Source: Aphanocapsa lilacina HA4352-LM1
GTDB taxonomy: Bacteria; Cyanobacteriota; Cyanobacteriia; Gloeobacterales; Gloeobacteraceae
Direction of reading: 5' to 3'
Assembly: GCA_019359725.1 (NCBI GenBank)
Contig: JAHHGR010000005.1
Span: 32,067 to 96,066, forward strand
DNA: 64,000 bases
The notes under the pieces were generated by a model. The model was not told where the DNA came from. It ran no database searches and worked only from the letters and a program-made list of their open reading frames with translations. This document shows positions 48,798 to 57,692 of this stretch, in pieces (position 1 is the first letter of the stretch; each line of letters starts with the position of its first letter). Made by a program: the position numbers and the translations under genes.

Positions 48798-50159
48798 TTG
48801 TCCGACACCATCTGCGCCATCGCCACCGCCATCGTCCCCCAGCAAGGCAGCGTCGGGATCGTGCGTTTGTCGGGCAGTGAGGCGCTCGCCCTCGCCAAAC
48901 GGGTCTTTCGATTGCGCGGCCAACAAGCTTTCGAGAGCCACCGCATCCACTACGGCCACTTCCTGGACGCCGATGGTGCCATCCTCGACGAGTGTCTGAT
49001 GCTGTTTATGCAGGCGCCGCGCTCCTTCACCCGCGAGGATGTGGTCGAATTTCACTGCCACGGCGGGATCGCCGTCATCCAGCAGATTTTGCGCCGTTGC
49101 GTCGAACTGGGCGCGCGTCTGGCCCGGCCCGGCGAATTCACCCTGCGCGCCTTTTTAAACGGCCGCATCGACCTGACCGAAGCGGAGGCGGTGGCGGAAC
49201 TGGTCTCGGCCCGCTCGCCGGAGGCGGCCCGGCTCGCGGTTGGGGGGCTGGCAGGCAAACTGGCGGGCGAAGTGCGCCAACTGCGATCTAGTTGCCTGGA
49301 CCTGCTGGCCGAACTGGAAGCTCGGCTGGATTTTGAAGACGACCTGCCGCCGCTCGATACCGGGGCGGTGCGCACTGGTATCGAACAGACCCTGGAGCGT
49401 ACCCGCAAACTGATGGCCACCAGTACTCGGGGCGAACTGCTGCGCACGGGCCTCAAAGTCGCCATCGTCGGGAGGCCCAACGTCGGTAAATCGAGCCTGC
49501 TCAACGCCTGGAGCCGCACCGACCGGGCGATCGTGACCGATTTACCAGGCACCACCCGCGATGTGGTCGAATCGATGCTGAATGTCCAGGGCATTCCGGT
49601 GCAGGTGCTCGACACGGCCGGTATTCGCGAGGCCATCGACACCGTCGAGCGCATCGGCATCGAGCGCTCCCGCGCCGCCGCCCGGGGGGCGGATCTGGTG
49701 CTGCTGGTCATCGACCGCACCGCAGGCTGGACCTGTGCCGACAGCGACATTTTTGCCCAGGTGCGCGAGCGACCGGTGATCGTCGTCGTCAACAAGTCGG
49801 ATCTGGACGGCCCGCCGGTCTACACCCCGTCGCGGGGGGTGCTGGCGACAGTGCCCACCGCCGCGCCTGCAGGCGAAGGCATCGATGCGCTGGAAGGGGC
49901 GATCCTCGCGGCTTTGGGCCAGGAGGGATTTTCAGTCGCCAACGGCGATTTTGCCGTCAACGAGCGGCAGTACGAGGCGCTCGTGCGCGCCGAGGCGGCC
50001 CTGGGGCGGGTGGTGGAGACGGTCGAGGGCGCCTTGCCCATCGACTTTTGGACTATCGATCTGCGCGCCGCCGCCGAGGCCCTCGCCGAAGTGACCGGCG
50101 AATCGGTCACCGAGGCTGTGCTGGAGCGGATCTTCAGCAAATTCTGCATCGGCAAGTAA
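48798..50159 (+). CDS. mnmE: tRNA uridine-5-carboxymethylaminomethyl modification GTPase MnmE
   Basis: (TTG start) [40 protein letters not shown]-terminal FCIGK. Confidence 0.96.
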   Translation: MSDTICAIATAIVPQQGSVGIVRLSGSEALALAKRVFRLRGQQAFESHRIHYGHFLDADGAILDECLMLFMQAPRSFTREDVVEFHCHGGIAVIQQILRRCVELGARLARPGEFTLRAFLNGRIDLTEAEAVAELVSARSPEAARLAVGGLAGKLAGEVRQLRSSCLDLLAELEARLDFEDDLPPLDTGAVRTGIEQTLERTRKLMATSTRGELLRTGLKVAIVGRPNVGKSSLLNAWSRTDRAIVTDLPGTTRDVVESMLNVQGIPVQVLDTAGIREAIDTVERIGIERSRAAARGADLVLLVIDRTAGWTCADSDIFAQVRERPVIVVVNKSDLDGPPVYTPSRGVLATVPTAAPAGEGIDALEGAILAALGQEGFSVANGDFAVNERQYEALVRAEAALGRVVETVEGALPIDFWTIDLRAAAEALAEVTGESVTEAVLERIFSKFCIGK

Positions 50160-50173
50160 AACCCGAGTTGGCT

Positions 50174-50929
50174 TCAGCGCTCAGGCGCACCCGGAAATTC
50201 CGCAAGCTGCCTGTCGGTGCGCACGGCTCGATCGAGCGCGCGCAACGGTGCCACGGCAACCGCGACACAGCGGGTGTCGGCGGCTTCCTCGCGGCATTCG
50301 GCCGGAAACGGAACGTAGCACAGGTGCCGCTCGCTCGACATGAGATTGCATTGGGCTGCGTCGGTGTGGGTAAAGCCGAGGGCGTGGCCGACGGCGTGCA
50401 TCAAGGCCGTGCGCAGGGCAAATTCGTCGGACGGAGAACCTGAGCGCGAGAGCACCAGCTCGATGAGCCCGGAGCGCCGGTAGCGGCCGATGACCGTCTC
50501 GACCTGCCCCGCAGCGGCGGCAAGCGGCGGTTGGTGGAGGACCTCGACCACCAGTTGCGCCTGCGCCCGGTCTGTTACAAAAGTAAACAGCCCCGCCCCC
50601 AACAACAACCCGGTCTGCGGCTCCGCCACCTGCTTGCGCAAAATCACCAAGACCTGTTCGGCAGAACCTTTACTGGGGGCTGCAAGCACCACGCTCACCC
50701 AGTCGAGAAATCCCTGCCGCAGCATCGCCAGCGTCGATTCAGCAAGCGCCTCGCCCGGATGGTCGCCAAAGGCTGCGTGGCGCGCCTGCGGTTCGATGTA
50801 CACCCGCACCGGAAACCCGCTACGCTCCCCTGCCGCAACAGACGGCGCCGAACCTACCCAGAGCGCTAGCAGCAGCGCTGCCACTTGCAGAAGTGGCGAT
50901 AAAACTCTACTGGTGATGCCCATGGCCAA
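50174..50929 (-). CDS. Matrixin-like secreted zincin, probably inactive
   Basis: Signal peptide; LMHAVGHALGFTHTDAAQCNLM is HxxxHxxGxxH plus Met-turn, but Ala replaces the catalytic Glu. Confidence 0.75.
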   Translation of the reverse strand: MAMGITSRVLSPLLQVAALLLALWVGSAPSVAAGERSGFPVRVYIEPQARHAAFGDHPGEALAESTLAMLRQGFLDWVSVVLAAPSKGSAEQVLVILRKQVAEPQTGLLLGAGLFTFVTDRAQAQLVVEVLHQPPLAAAAGQVETVIGRYRRSGLIELVLSRSGSPSDEFALRTALMHAVGHALGFTHTDAAQCNLMSSERHLCYVPFPAECREEAADTRCVAVAVAPLRALDRAVRTDRQLAEFPGAPER

Positions 50930-50975
50930 GTCCGAAGGACACCCGATTGTAGCCGCAACCGGGTGCGAACCCGTC

Positions 50976-51119
50976 TCAAATCAGATAGTACATTTTGTTG
51001 AGAACGGTAAAGGCCGCCAGGGCGATGAGCAGGACGAAGCCGAGCAGCTCGGCGAAGTGCAGGCGCACGGCTTCGCCGAAGTTGGCCGGTTTTTGGTGTT
51101 CGTGGGCTGGTTTGCTCAT
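50976..51119 (-). CDS. Small single-TM protein (47 aa)
   Basis: Reverse translation MSKPAHEHQKPANFGEAVRLHFAELLGFVLLIALAAFTVLNKMYYLI*; directly downstream of the efflux adaptor; absent from ORF track (below size cutoff). Confidence 0.65.
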   Translation of the reverse strand: MSKPAHEHQKPANFGEAVRLHFAELLGFVLLIALAAFTVLNKMYYLI

Positions 51120-51137
51120 GGTGGATCTTCTCGTGAA

Positions 51138-52373
51138 TCAGGATTTGAGCATTTCGGATTTGAGGACGAAGCCGCCTTCGACGACGACCGCATCGCCGGG
51201 CTTGAGGCCGCCGGTCACCTCGACGTATTCGCCGACGCGCGTGCCCAGCTGCACCTCGCGGGGCATAAAGCGCGTCGTCGATTCGCGCAGGAAAACCACT
51301 TGCTTGCCGCCCACGTCGTAGAGGGCCTTATCCGGGACGGCCAGTACCTCGCGGCTGGAGCCGCCCAGGTCGACTTCGGCCTGCACGAGCATACCGGGCT
51401 TGAGCTTGCGATCGCGGTTGGGGATGACCACGCGCACATCGGCGGCGCGGGTCTGGGGGTCGAGCGCCTCGCCGATGCGCACCACCCGCCCCTGCACCTC
51501 GGTATTGCCGAGGCCGCGCACGGTGAAGCGGACGCTGTCGCCCACGTGCAGGCGGCCGAGTTCCGACTGGAAGACCTTGAGCACCACCCAGACTTCCGAA
51601 AGATCGGAGATGGTAAAAAGCGCTTCGCCCGGTTGGACCACCTGGCCGACGCGGGCCTTGCGCAGGATGACCTGGCCGTTGACCGAACTTCTCGCCGAAA
51701 GGCGCGGGGTGATGTCGTTGCCGCGCTGCAGGCGGTTGATTTCTTCTTCGGTGAGGCCAAAAGCGAGAAGCCGCGCCTTCGCAGCCTCGATTGCCGATTG
51801 GGCGCCCGCAAATTCCGATTGGGCGCTGGCCAGTTGGGCCTGGGCTTCCTGCTGTTCTCGTTGGGAGCTGATGCCCCGTCCGGCCAGGTAGGTCTCGCGG
51901 TCGCTCTGGCGCTTGGCGGCGATTAGCCGCGCCTGGGAAGCGAGCAAACTGGCTTTTGCCGAGAGCAAGTCGGCCTTGGCGCCGCCCAGTTCGCTGCTGG
52001 TGAGCACCGCGAGTACCTGTCCCTTGCGCACCGAATCGCCGATGTCGACGTTGATTTGCTGCACGCGCGAACCGACCGGCATCGAGACGGTACCGGAGCG
52101 GGTGGCCGCCTCCTCGACCGAGGCCGGAAAGACCTTGCGCTCGGAGACGCGCCTGCGGCTGACGGTGGCCACCTGAATCGCCTGGTTGCGCACTGCCTCG
52201 GGCGACAGCTCGATGGTCCGCTCGCCGGAGCTTTGGAAGGCCGTCTTGTCTGCCTGGGCGGTATCGGCGGCGGCCGCAGCCTCCTTGGCCTGCTTGTCCG
52301 CCTCCGCTGTAGCGCAGGCGGTGAGCGCAACCGCAGCCAGGGCGGCGGCAAGGAAAATCCGATGGCTTCTCAA
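51138..52373 (-). CDS. RND/HlyD-family efflux periplasmic adaptor (CzcB-like)
   Basis: Lipoprotein-like N-terminus LTACATAEADK; VQQINVDIGDSVRKGQVLAVL; GVGQVVQPGEALFTISDLSEVWVVLKVFQSELGRLHVGD. Confidence 0.92.
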   Translation of the reverse strand: MRSHRIFLAAALAAVALTACATAEADKQAKEAAAAADTAQADKTAFQSSGERTIELSPEAVRNQAIQVATVSRRRVSERKVFPASVEEAATRSGTVSMPVGSRVQQINVDIGDSVRKGQVLAVLTSSELGGAKADLLSAKASLLASQARLIAAKRQSDRETYLAGRGISSQREQQEAQAQLASAQSEFAGAQSAIEAAKARLLAFGLTEEEINRLQRGNDITPRLSARSSVNGQVILRKARVGQVVQPGEALFTISDLSEVWVVLKVFQSELGRLHVGDSVRFTVRGLGNTEVQGRVVRIGEALDPQTRAADVRVVIPNRDRKLKPGMLVQAEVDLGGSSREVLAVPDKALYDVGGKQVVFLRESTTRFMPREVQLGTRVGEYVEVTGGLKPGDAVVVEGGFVLKSEMLKS

Positions 52374-53677
52374 AGGCGTCCTCCGGTAGCGTTTTGCAGC
52401 TGAACGTAGCTGGTGTAGAGATCTGCTTGCGCCTGCAGGAAGGCCGAGCGGGCGTTGAGACCGTCGCGGCGGGCAAGGAGCACTTCGGTCACCCCCGTCT
52501 TGCCGGCGCGAAAACCTTCCTCGACCAGTCCCTGGTTGCGCTCGATAGCCGCGATCGTATCACCTGTGTAGGTCTGGAGCACCCGGCGGGCGGCGTTGTA
52601 GCGGGCGTAGGCCTCCTCGACCTGGGTGCGCAACTCCAGGGCGCGCTGCTCGCGCAGCGCTACTGTCTGGGTGCGGCGGGCCTCGGCGCTAAAAATAGTG
52701 CCCTGGTTGCGGTTGAACAGATTGATAGGTACGCTCAAGCCCGCCACGACGATATTCTCCGGTCCTTCCCGACGGTAGCTCACCAGCGGCGAGAGATTCG
52801 GCAGGGCCTCCGCCTGGGCAAGCTGCACCTGCGCCTCGCTGCGGCGGCGCTCGGTCTCGGAGGCCAGCAGCACCGGGTTGGCTTCGATGACCAACTGGAA
52901 AATGCGCGGCAGTTCCGGTAGTTCGAGCGGAGCGGCGGGCAACGCCGCCTGGGGCTGTACGGGACGCTCGGGCGGCTCGCCGACAGCGACCAGCAAAGCG
53001 GCACGGCTCGCCGCCGCTTCTCCCTCTTGCCTTTCGCGTTGGGCGCGCGAGACGGAGAGCTCCACCTGGGCCAGATTGACGGGGATCAAACTGATATCGC
53101 CGACTTTGTAGCGCTCCTGCAGCGCAGTGAGCGAGCGGGTCGCCAACTGTTCGCGCTCGACGGCGAGCTTGAGGAGTTGCTCGCTGAGCCAAAATTGCGA
53201 ATAGAGGGTGCGAATGCGCAGCTCGAGGCGCAGGCGGGCGGCCTGCAACTGGGCCTGCTCCACCTGAAAGCCCAGCAGCGCCACCTGCTCGCGGGCGGCG
53301 CGCTTTTCGGGCCGGTCGAGTTCTTGGGCGACGGTGACGCCAAACTGCAAGGCAGACGAATCGGCGAGGGTATTGAGGCGCGGACCGGCCTCCAGGGACA
53401 CCCCCGGGTTGAAGCGGCTGGGCAGACGCGAAGTGATCACATCGCCCTGAGCAATGTCGACGCCCGAGCGAAACGATCGCAACTCCGGCGAGACGCTGGA
53501 GGCGCGGTCCACCGCCTCCTCGATGGTGAGCGTCGCGCGCCCGGAGAGCACCGGCGGCTCGGGAACCCCCTGGGCCAGCGCCGCCGTCGGTAGATAACCG
53601 CCTGCCACGCACAGGGCCATCAATACTTCACCCAACCGGCGGCTAACCAAACTCTGGATCATTTCAATTGAGCGCAA
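52370..53677 (-). CDS. TolC-family outer-membrane efflux protein
   Basis: LTIEEAVDRASSVSPELRSFRSGVDIAQGDVITSRLPSRFNPGVSLEAG...; 4-bp ATGA overlap with adaptor. Confidence 0.9.
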   Translation of the reverse strand: MRSIEMIQSLVSRRLGEVLMALCVAGGYLPTAALAQGVPEPPVLSGRATLTIEEAVDRASSVSPELRSFRSGVDIAQGDVITSRLPSRFNPGVSLEAGPRLNTLADSSALQFGVTVAQELDRPEKRAAREQVALLGFQVEQAQLQAARLRLELRIRTLYSQFWLSEQLLKLAVEREQLATRSLTALQERYKVGDISLIPVNLAQVELSVSRAQRERQEGEAAASRAALLVAVGEPPERPVQPQAALPAAPLELPELPRIFQLVIEANPVLLASETERRRSEAQVQLAQAEALPNLSPLVSYRREGPENIVVAGLSVPINLFNRNQGTIFSAEARRTQTVALREQRALELRTQVEEAYARYNAARRVLQTYTGDTIAAIERNQGLVEEGFRAGKTGVTEVLLARRDGLNARSAFLQAQADLYTSYVQLQNATGGRL

Positions 53678-53741
53678 GTCTATTGATCAATGTACAGTTG
53701 CCCTGTTTGTTTTACAAGACTTTACATTTGAGCACTTTTGT

Positions 53742-54053
53742 TCATGGCCTCGGCGGTTGCTCCGGGGCTGCCGCTTTGTCTTCGCTGCCGGGGGGCGGCG
53801 TTTGCGGTTGGCTTGGGGTGCCGGGCTGCGGCAGCGGCTTGTGGATGACTTTGACGCCGTCCGGCTTTGGCGGGGGGGGCAGCTGTTGCACATCGACGGT
53901 GCCTGCCGGTGCGACGCTGCCGGCCTCGCCCGGCGTGGGCGTCTGGGCACAGGCGGCCAGTTGAGCGCCAACAACGGCTGCAAAGGCGGTCCAACCGGCC
54001 AGAGAACAGGAGATTCGACCCATAGATGGCTGCTTTCTGGTGACGATCCCCAT
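53742..54053 (-). CDS. Small secreted Pro-rich protein sharing a motif with its two neighbours
   Basis: ACAQTPTPGEAGSVAPAGTVDVQQLPPPPKPDGVKVIHKPLPQPGTPSQPQTPPPGSEDKAAAPEQPPRP. Confidence 0.6.
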   Translation of the reverse strand: MGIVTRKQPSMGRISCSLAGWTAFAAVVGAQLAACAQTPTPGEAGSVAPAGTVDVQQLPPPPKPDGVKVIHKPLPQPGTPSQPQTPPPGSEDKAAAPEQPPRP

Positions 54054-54125
54054 TGTCGTGCAAAAAAACAAGCGGCGGACGAACAGCCGTTCGTCCGCCG
54101 CGGCGATTCCCAGTTGCGCTTTGGG

Positions 54126-55688
54126 CTAGGGAACCTGGGTCTGGCCGACGAAGGTCTGCCAGAAACCGGAGCCGGTGCGCTTGTACTCGCCATAGATCCA
54201 GATCGAGCGGTTGTCGGGACCGAGGGCGGCCCCGAAGTAGTCGCCCCAGCGCGTACCGGTGTAGGGGGCGCTGCCTGAGACGAGCAGCTTGCTTGCTTCA
54301 AGAACCCCCAGGGGTGCCGAGTTGAGGCGGCTGGTGTAGCGCGCGCTCGGAAACTCGGAACTGCTCGAACGGCCGAAGACGACGATCATGTTGTTGGTGC
54401 TGTCGGTGCGTAGAGCCGGAATGTAAGAATACGAACCCGGCGCTCCGAAGACGATTTGCTGGCGCAACGTCGGGGTGGTGCTGACGTTAGCGATTTCGAC
54501 GACGTTGATGCAGGCGAAGGTGGTCGAACTGCCCGAGAAGCGGCAGCCGGTGGTCGAGGCGGTCCAGATACTGCCGCCGTTTGCCCCGCGCAAGGTGGCA
54601 TCGAGCAGCCGCGTGTCGAGGGTGTCGATGCGGACGGAAGTGCCCTGCTGCACAGCGTCAGGCGGAGTGGAAACCGGCGCGGGCAAAGCCGGAACGGTGC
54701 TCACCGTCGTCAAAGTGGTGCTCGGGGGCAGACCGCCGATTTTGTAGAGCTGGATGCCGTTGTTGCCCCGCAAGGTGACCATGTTGCAGGTGTTGGTGCC
54801 AGTGAGCGAATGCACCGGCTGGATGGTGAAGGCCTGACCGGCGCCGCCGCTCAGCTGAATGTTGCCGAAGCGGTTGAAGGAGGTCGTCGCCCCGGCGGTC
54901 AGTTGGGATTTATTGAGGGCAACGGCGACTGCGCCGTTGTAGACAAAGGTGAACCCGCCCTGCAACCGAAAGTCGTTGGCGGTAATCACCAGCTTGTCGT
55001 TGCAGACGCCCAGGCCCGGGTAGTCGGGCAAATTGCCGTTTTCGGTGACCTGATAGACAAAGTAGGTGCCGTTGGCGCTCGAGGAGGTGGAGACCGCCAC
55101 GAACCAGGCTCCGACATTCACCTGCTGGTCGAAGGCAATCCAGACGGCAAAAAATCGCCCCGAACGGGCGTCGTAGAGCACCTTCGGATCCGATTGGATC
55201 TCGAACTGCGGTGGCACCAGAAAGAAACTGCTCGGGTCGATGAGGCCGCTCAAAGGCGAGCCGCTTTTGCTGTAGACCTGCAAGGCCGCGTTGGTGGCCA
55301 GCAGCACGTCGCTCGGCCCCACGGCGATATGGGGATCGGGTGGTTCGATACCTGAAGCGGAGATTCCCTCGAAGCTCTCGATCAAGTTGGCGGCGGCTTC
55401 GCTTGCCGGCTCGACCGCATCGGCGGCACCCAGGGCGACGTCGCTGGAAGCCAGAGGCTTGACGGCAGGCTCAGCAAAGCGCGCAAGCGGCCTGCGGATC
55501 ACTCGCACCTGGGTGCGCTCCCGCGGCGTCGGCAGATCGCGCACATCCACCAGACCCAGGGGCTCGACGCTGGCGGTGGTCCCCTCGGCAGCGGTCTGCG
55601 CCTCAGCCGAAGCGCCGGTGAACGTCATGACCGCCGCCGCGGCAGCTGCTGTCAGCGATGTCCCCCGCCTTCGCATGTATTTTTGCAT
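54126..55688 (-). CDS. Secreted beta-propeller-like protein, paralog 1
   Basis: MQKYMRRRGTSLTAAAAAAVMTFTGASAEAQ signal; PPDPHIAVGPSDVLLATNAALQVYSKSG...IWIYGEYKRTGSGFWQTFVGQTQVP. Confidence 0.8.
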   Translation of the reverse strand: MQKYMRRRGTSLTAAAAAAVMTFTGASAEAQTAAEGTTASVEPLGLVDVRDLPTPRERTQVRVIRRPLARFAEPAVKPLASSDVALGAADAVEPASEAAANLIESFEGISASGIEPPDPHIAVGPSDVLLATNAALQVYSKSGSPLSGLIDPSSFFLVPPQFEIQSDPKVLYDARSGRFFAVWIAFDQQVNVGAWFVAVSTSSSANGTYFVYQVTENGNLPDYPGLGVCNDKLVITANDFRLQGGFTFVYNGAVAVALNKSQLTAGATTSFNRFGNIQLSGGAGQAFTIQPVHSLTGTNTCNMVTLRGNNGIQLYKIGGLPPSTTLTTVSTVPALPAPVSTPPDAVQQGTSVRIDTLDTRLLDATLRGANGGSIWTASTTGCRFSGSSTTFACINVVEIANVSTTPTLRQQIVFGAPGSYSYIPALRTDSTNNMIVVFGRSSSSEFPSARYTSRLNSAPLGVLEASKLLVSGSAPYTGTRWGDYFGAALGPDNRSIWIYGEYKRTGSGFWQTFVGQTQVP

Positions 55689-55798
55689 ACCCACACCTGA
55701 CCAGAAATCTACGTGGGTGAGCATACAGTATCTCGATCCCCAAAAGAACGGTGCATGCTCCTACCGCAATTGAATAGGTCCGATTGTGACACACAAAT

Positions 55799-55825
55799 AA
55801 AGGCTCCGAGCCTGGGGGAGCCTTT
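55799..55825 (-). terminator. Hairpin with 3' U-containing tail between the paralogs
   Basis: Reverse strand AAAGGCTCC-cccaggctc-GGAGCCTTT-ATTT. Confidence 0.6.
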
Positions 55826-55839
55826 GTGAATAATTATTG

Positions 55840-55891
55840 CTGCAGGTCACCCGCGGCCAACCCCTGAAATTGCGCCTCGGGTGACCTGCAG
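55840..55891. repeat. 14-bp perfect inverted repeat downstream of paralog 2
   Basis: CTGCAGGTCACCCG ... CGGGTGACCTGCAG, 24-nt loop. Confidence 0.7.
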
Positions 55892-55895
55892 TCGG

Positions 55896-57467
55896 CTAGG
55901 GAACCTGGGTCTGGCCGACGCGGGTGTGCCAGAGGCTGGAGCCAGTGCGCTTGTACTCGCCGTAGATCCAGATCGAGCGGTTGTCGGTCGGATCAAGGGC
56001 GGCGCCGAAGTAGTCGCCCCAGCGGGTGCCGGTGTAGGCGGCGCTGCCGCCAATCAGCGGGACGCTCGATTCAAGGGTGTTGAGGGCGGCCGCATTGAGG
56101 TGGCTGGTGTAGCGCACGCCCGGAAACTCGGAGCTGCCCGAGCGCGAAAAGACGACGGTCATGTTGTTGGCGCTGTCGGTGCGCAGAGCCGGGAAGTAGT
56201 AGTAGAGCCCCGAGGCGCCGAAGACAATCTGTTGGCGGCGCGAAGGGGAGCCCCCATCCACGTTCGACAGTTCGACGACGTTGATGCAGGTATAGGTAGT
56301 CGAGCTGCCCGAGAAGCGGCAGCCGGTGTTCGATGAAGTCCAGATGCTGCCGCCGTTGACTCCCCGGTAGGTGGCATCGAGCAGGCGGGTGTCGCCGGTA
56401 TCGACCCGGCGGGTGGTGCCGGGTTGGGTCGCATCCACCGGGGTGGTGACGGCCGTGGTCAGCGACGGCACGGTGGTGGAGGTGCTGAGGGTGGCGCTCG
56501 GGGGCAGGCCGTTAATTTTGTAGAGCTGGATGCCGTTGGTGCCGCGCAGGCTGACCATATTGCAGCTGCTGGTGCTGGTCAGCGATTGGGCGGGCTGGAT
56601 AGTAAAGGCCTGACCGGCACCGCCGCTCAGTTGAATATTGCCGAAGCGGTTGAGCGAGACGCTGCTGCCTGAGGTCAGTTGCGACTTGTTGAGCGCCACG
56701 GCCACCGCCCCGGTAAAGCTGAAACCGCCGAAGCCCGCCGGTCGAAAGTCGTTGGTGGTGATCACCAGTTTGTCGCTGCAGATGCCCAAGCCCGGGTAGT
56801 CGGGCAGGTTGCCCGTCTCGTTAATCTGGTAGCGAAAGAAGGTGCCCGAGGCGCTCGAAGAAGTGGAGACCGCCACGAACCAGGCGCCCAGGTTGGCCTG
56901 CTGATCAAAGGCAATCCAGACGGCGAAAAACCGTCCCGAGGCGGCGTCGTAGAGTACCTTCGGATCCGACTGGATTTCAAATTGCGACGGCACCCCGAAG
57001 AAACTGCTCGGGCTGAGCAGGCCGGTGATGGACGAGCCGCTTTTGTTGTAGACCCGCAGGCCCGCGTTGGTGGCCAGCAAGACCTCGCTGGGGCCGACTG
57101 CGACGTGCGGATCGGGCGGTTCGAGGTTGGACGCTTCGATGCCTTCGAAGTTGAACAGCAAATTGGCCGCCGCTTCGGAGAACGGCTCCGCCGTCTCACC
57201 TTGGCTGGCAAATGGTACGTCGGCGGTGGCGAGGGGGGCAGGACGCTTCTGGCCTGAAAGTTTAGAAAGGGGTCTGCGGATAATCCGGATCGTTTCGCGC
57301 GCTTCGGGTTCGGGAATGGAGCGCACATCGACCATACCCAAAGGTTCGACCGTGGCGGTCGACACGTCGCTTACTTGGGCGCGGGCCATGCCGGCGGCTA
57401 GCGTCAGTACCAATGCACAGCTCACCACGCCCAGCGCCGCCCTGAACGGTCCATGTATTTTTTGCAT
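55896..57467 (-). CDS. Secreted beta-propeller-like protein, paralog 2
   Basis: MQKIHGPFRAALGVVSCALVLTLAAGMARAQ signal; PPDPHVAVGPSEVLLATNAGLRVYNKSG...IWIYGEYKRTGSSLWHTRVGQTQVP. Confidence 0.8.
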   Translation of the reverse strand: MQKIHGPFRAALGVVSCALVLTLAAGMARAQVSDVSTATVEPLGMVDVRSIPEPEARETIRIIRRPLSKLSGQKRPAPLATADVPFASQGETAEPFSEAAANLLFNFEGIEASNLEPPDPHVAVGPSEVLLATNAGLRVYNKSGSSITGLLSPSSFFGVPSQFEIQSDPKVLYDAASGRFFAVWIAFDQQANLGAWFVAVSTSSSASGTFFRYQINETGNLPDYPGLGICSDKLVITTNDFRPAGFGGFSFTGAVAVALNKSQLTSGSSVSLNRFGNIQLSGGAGQAFTIQPAQSLTSTSSCNMVSLRGTNGIQLYKINGLPPSATLSTSTTVPSLTTAVTTPVDATQPGTTRRVDTGDTRLLDATYRGVNGGSIWTSSNTGCRFSGSSTTYTCINVVELSNVDGGSPSRRQQIVFGASGLYYYFPALRTDSANNMTVVFSRSGSSEFPGVRYTSHLNAAALNTLESSVPLIGGSAAYTGTRWGDYFGAALDPTDNRSIWIYGEYKRTGSSLWHTRVGQTQVP

Positions 57468-57692
57468 ACCCGCTCCTGCTAAATTTTGGCTTGGGAAAGC
57501 ATACCGCATTCGCTGTTTGTTCGGCACATGAATTTTTTAAAGTAAAGTATGTTTGCTGCCCAAATGCCTGTAAAACAACTGCTCTGTATAAAATGCTACT
57601 TTCTTAAGCAAAATCAGGGCGGCATCGGCCGAGACGAAAATACCAGTCAATTTCCCTGTGCAGCTTCGCCGAAAGCGGCTGATCCGGATGCG

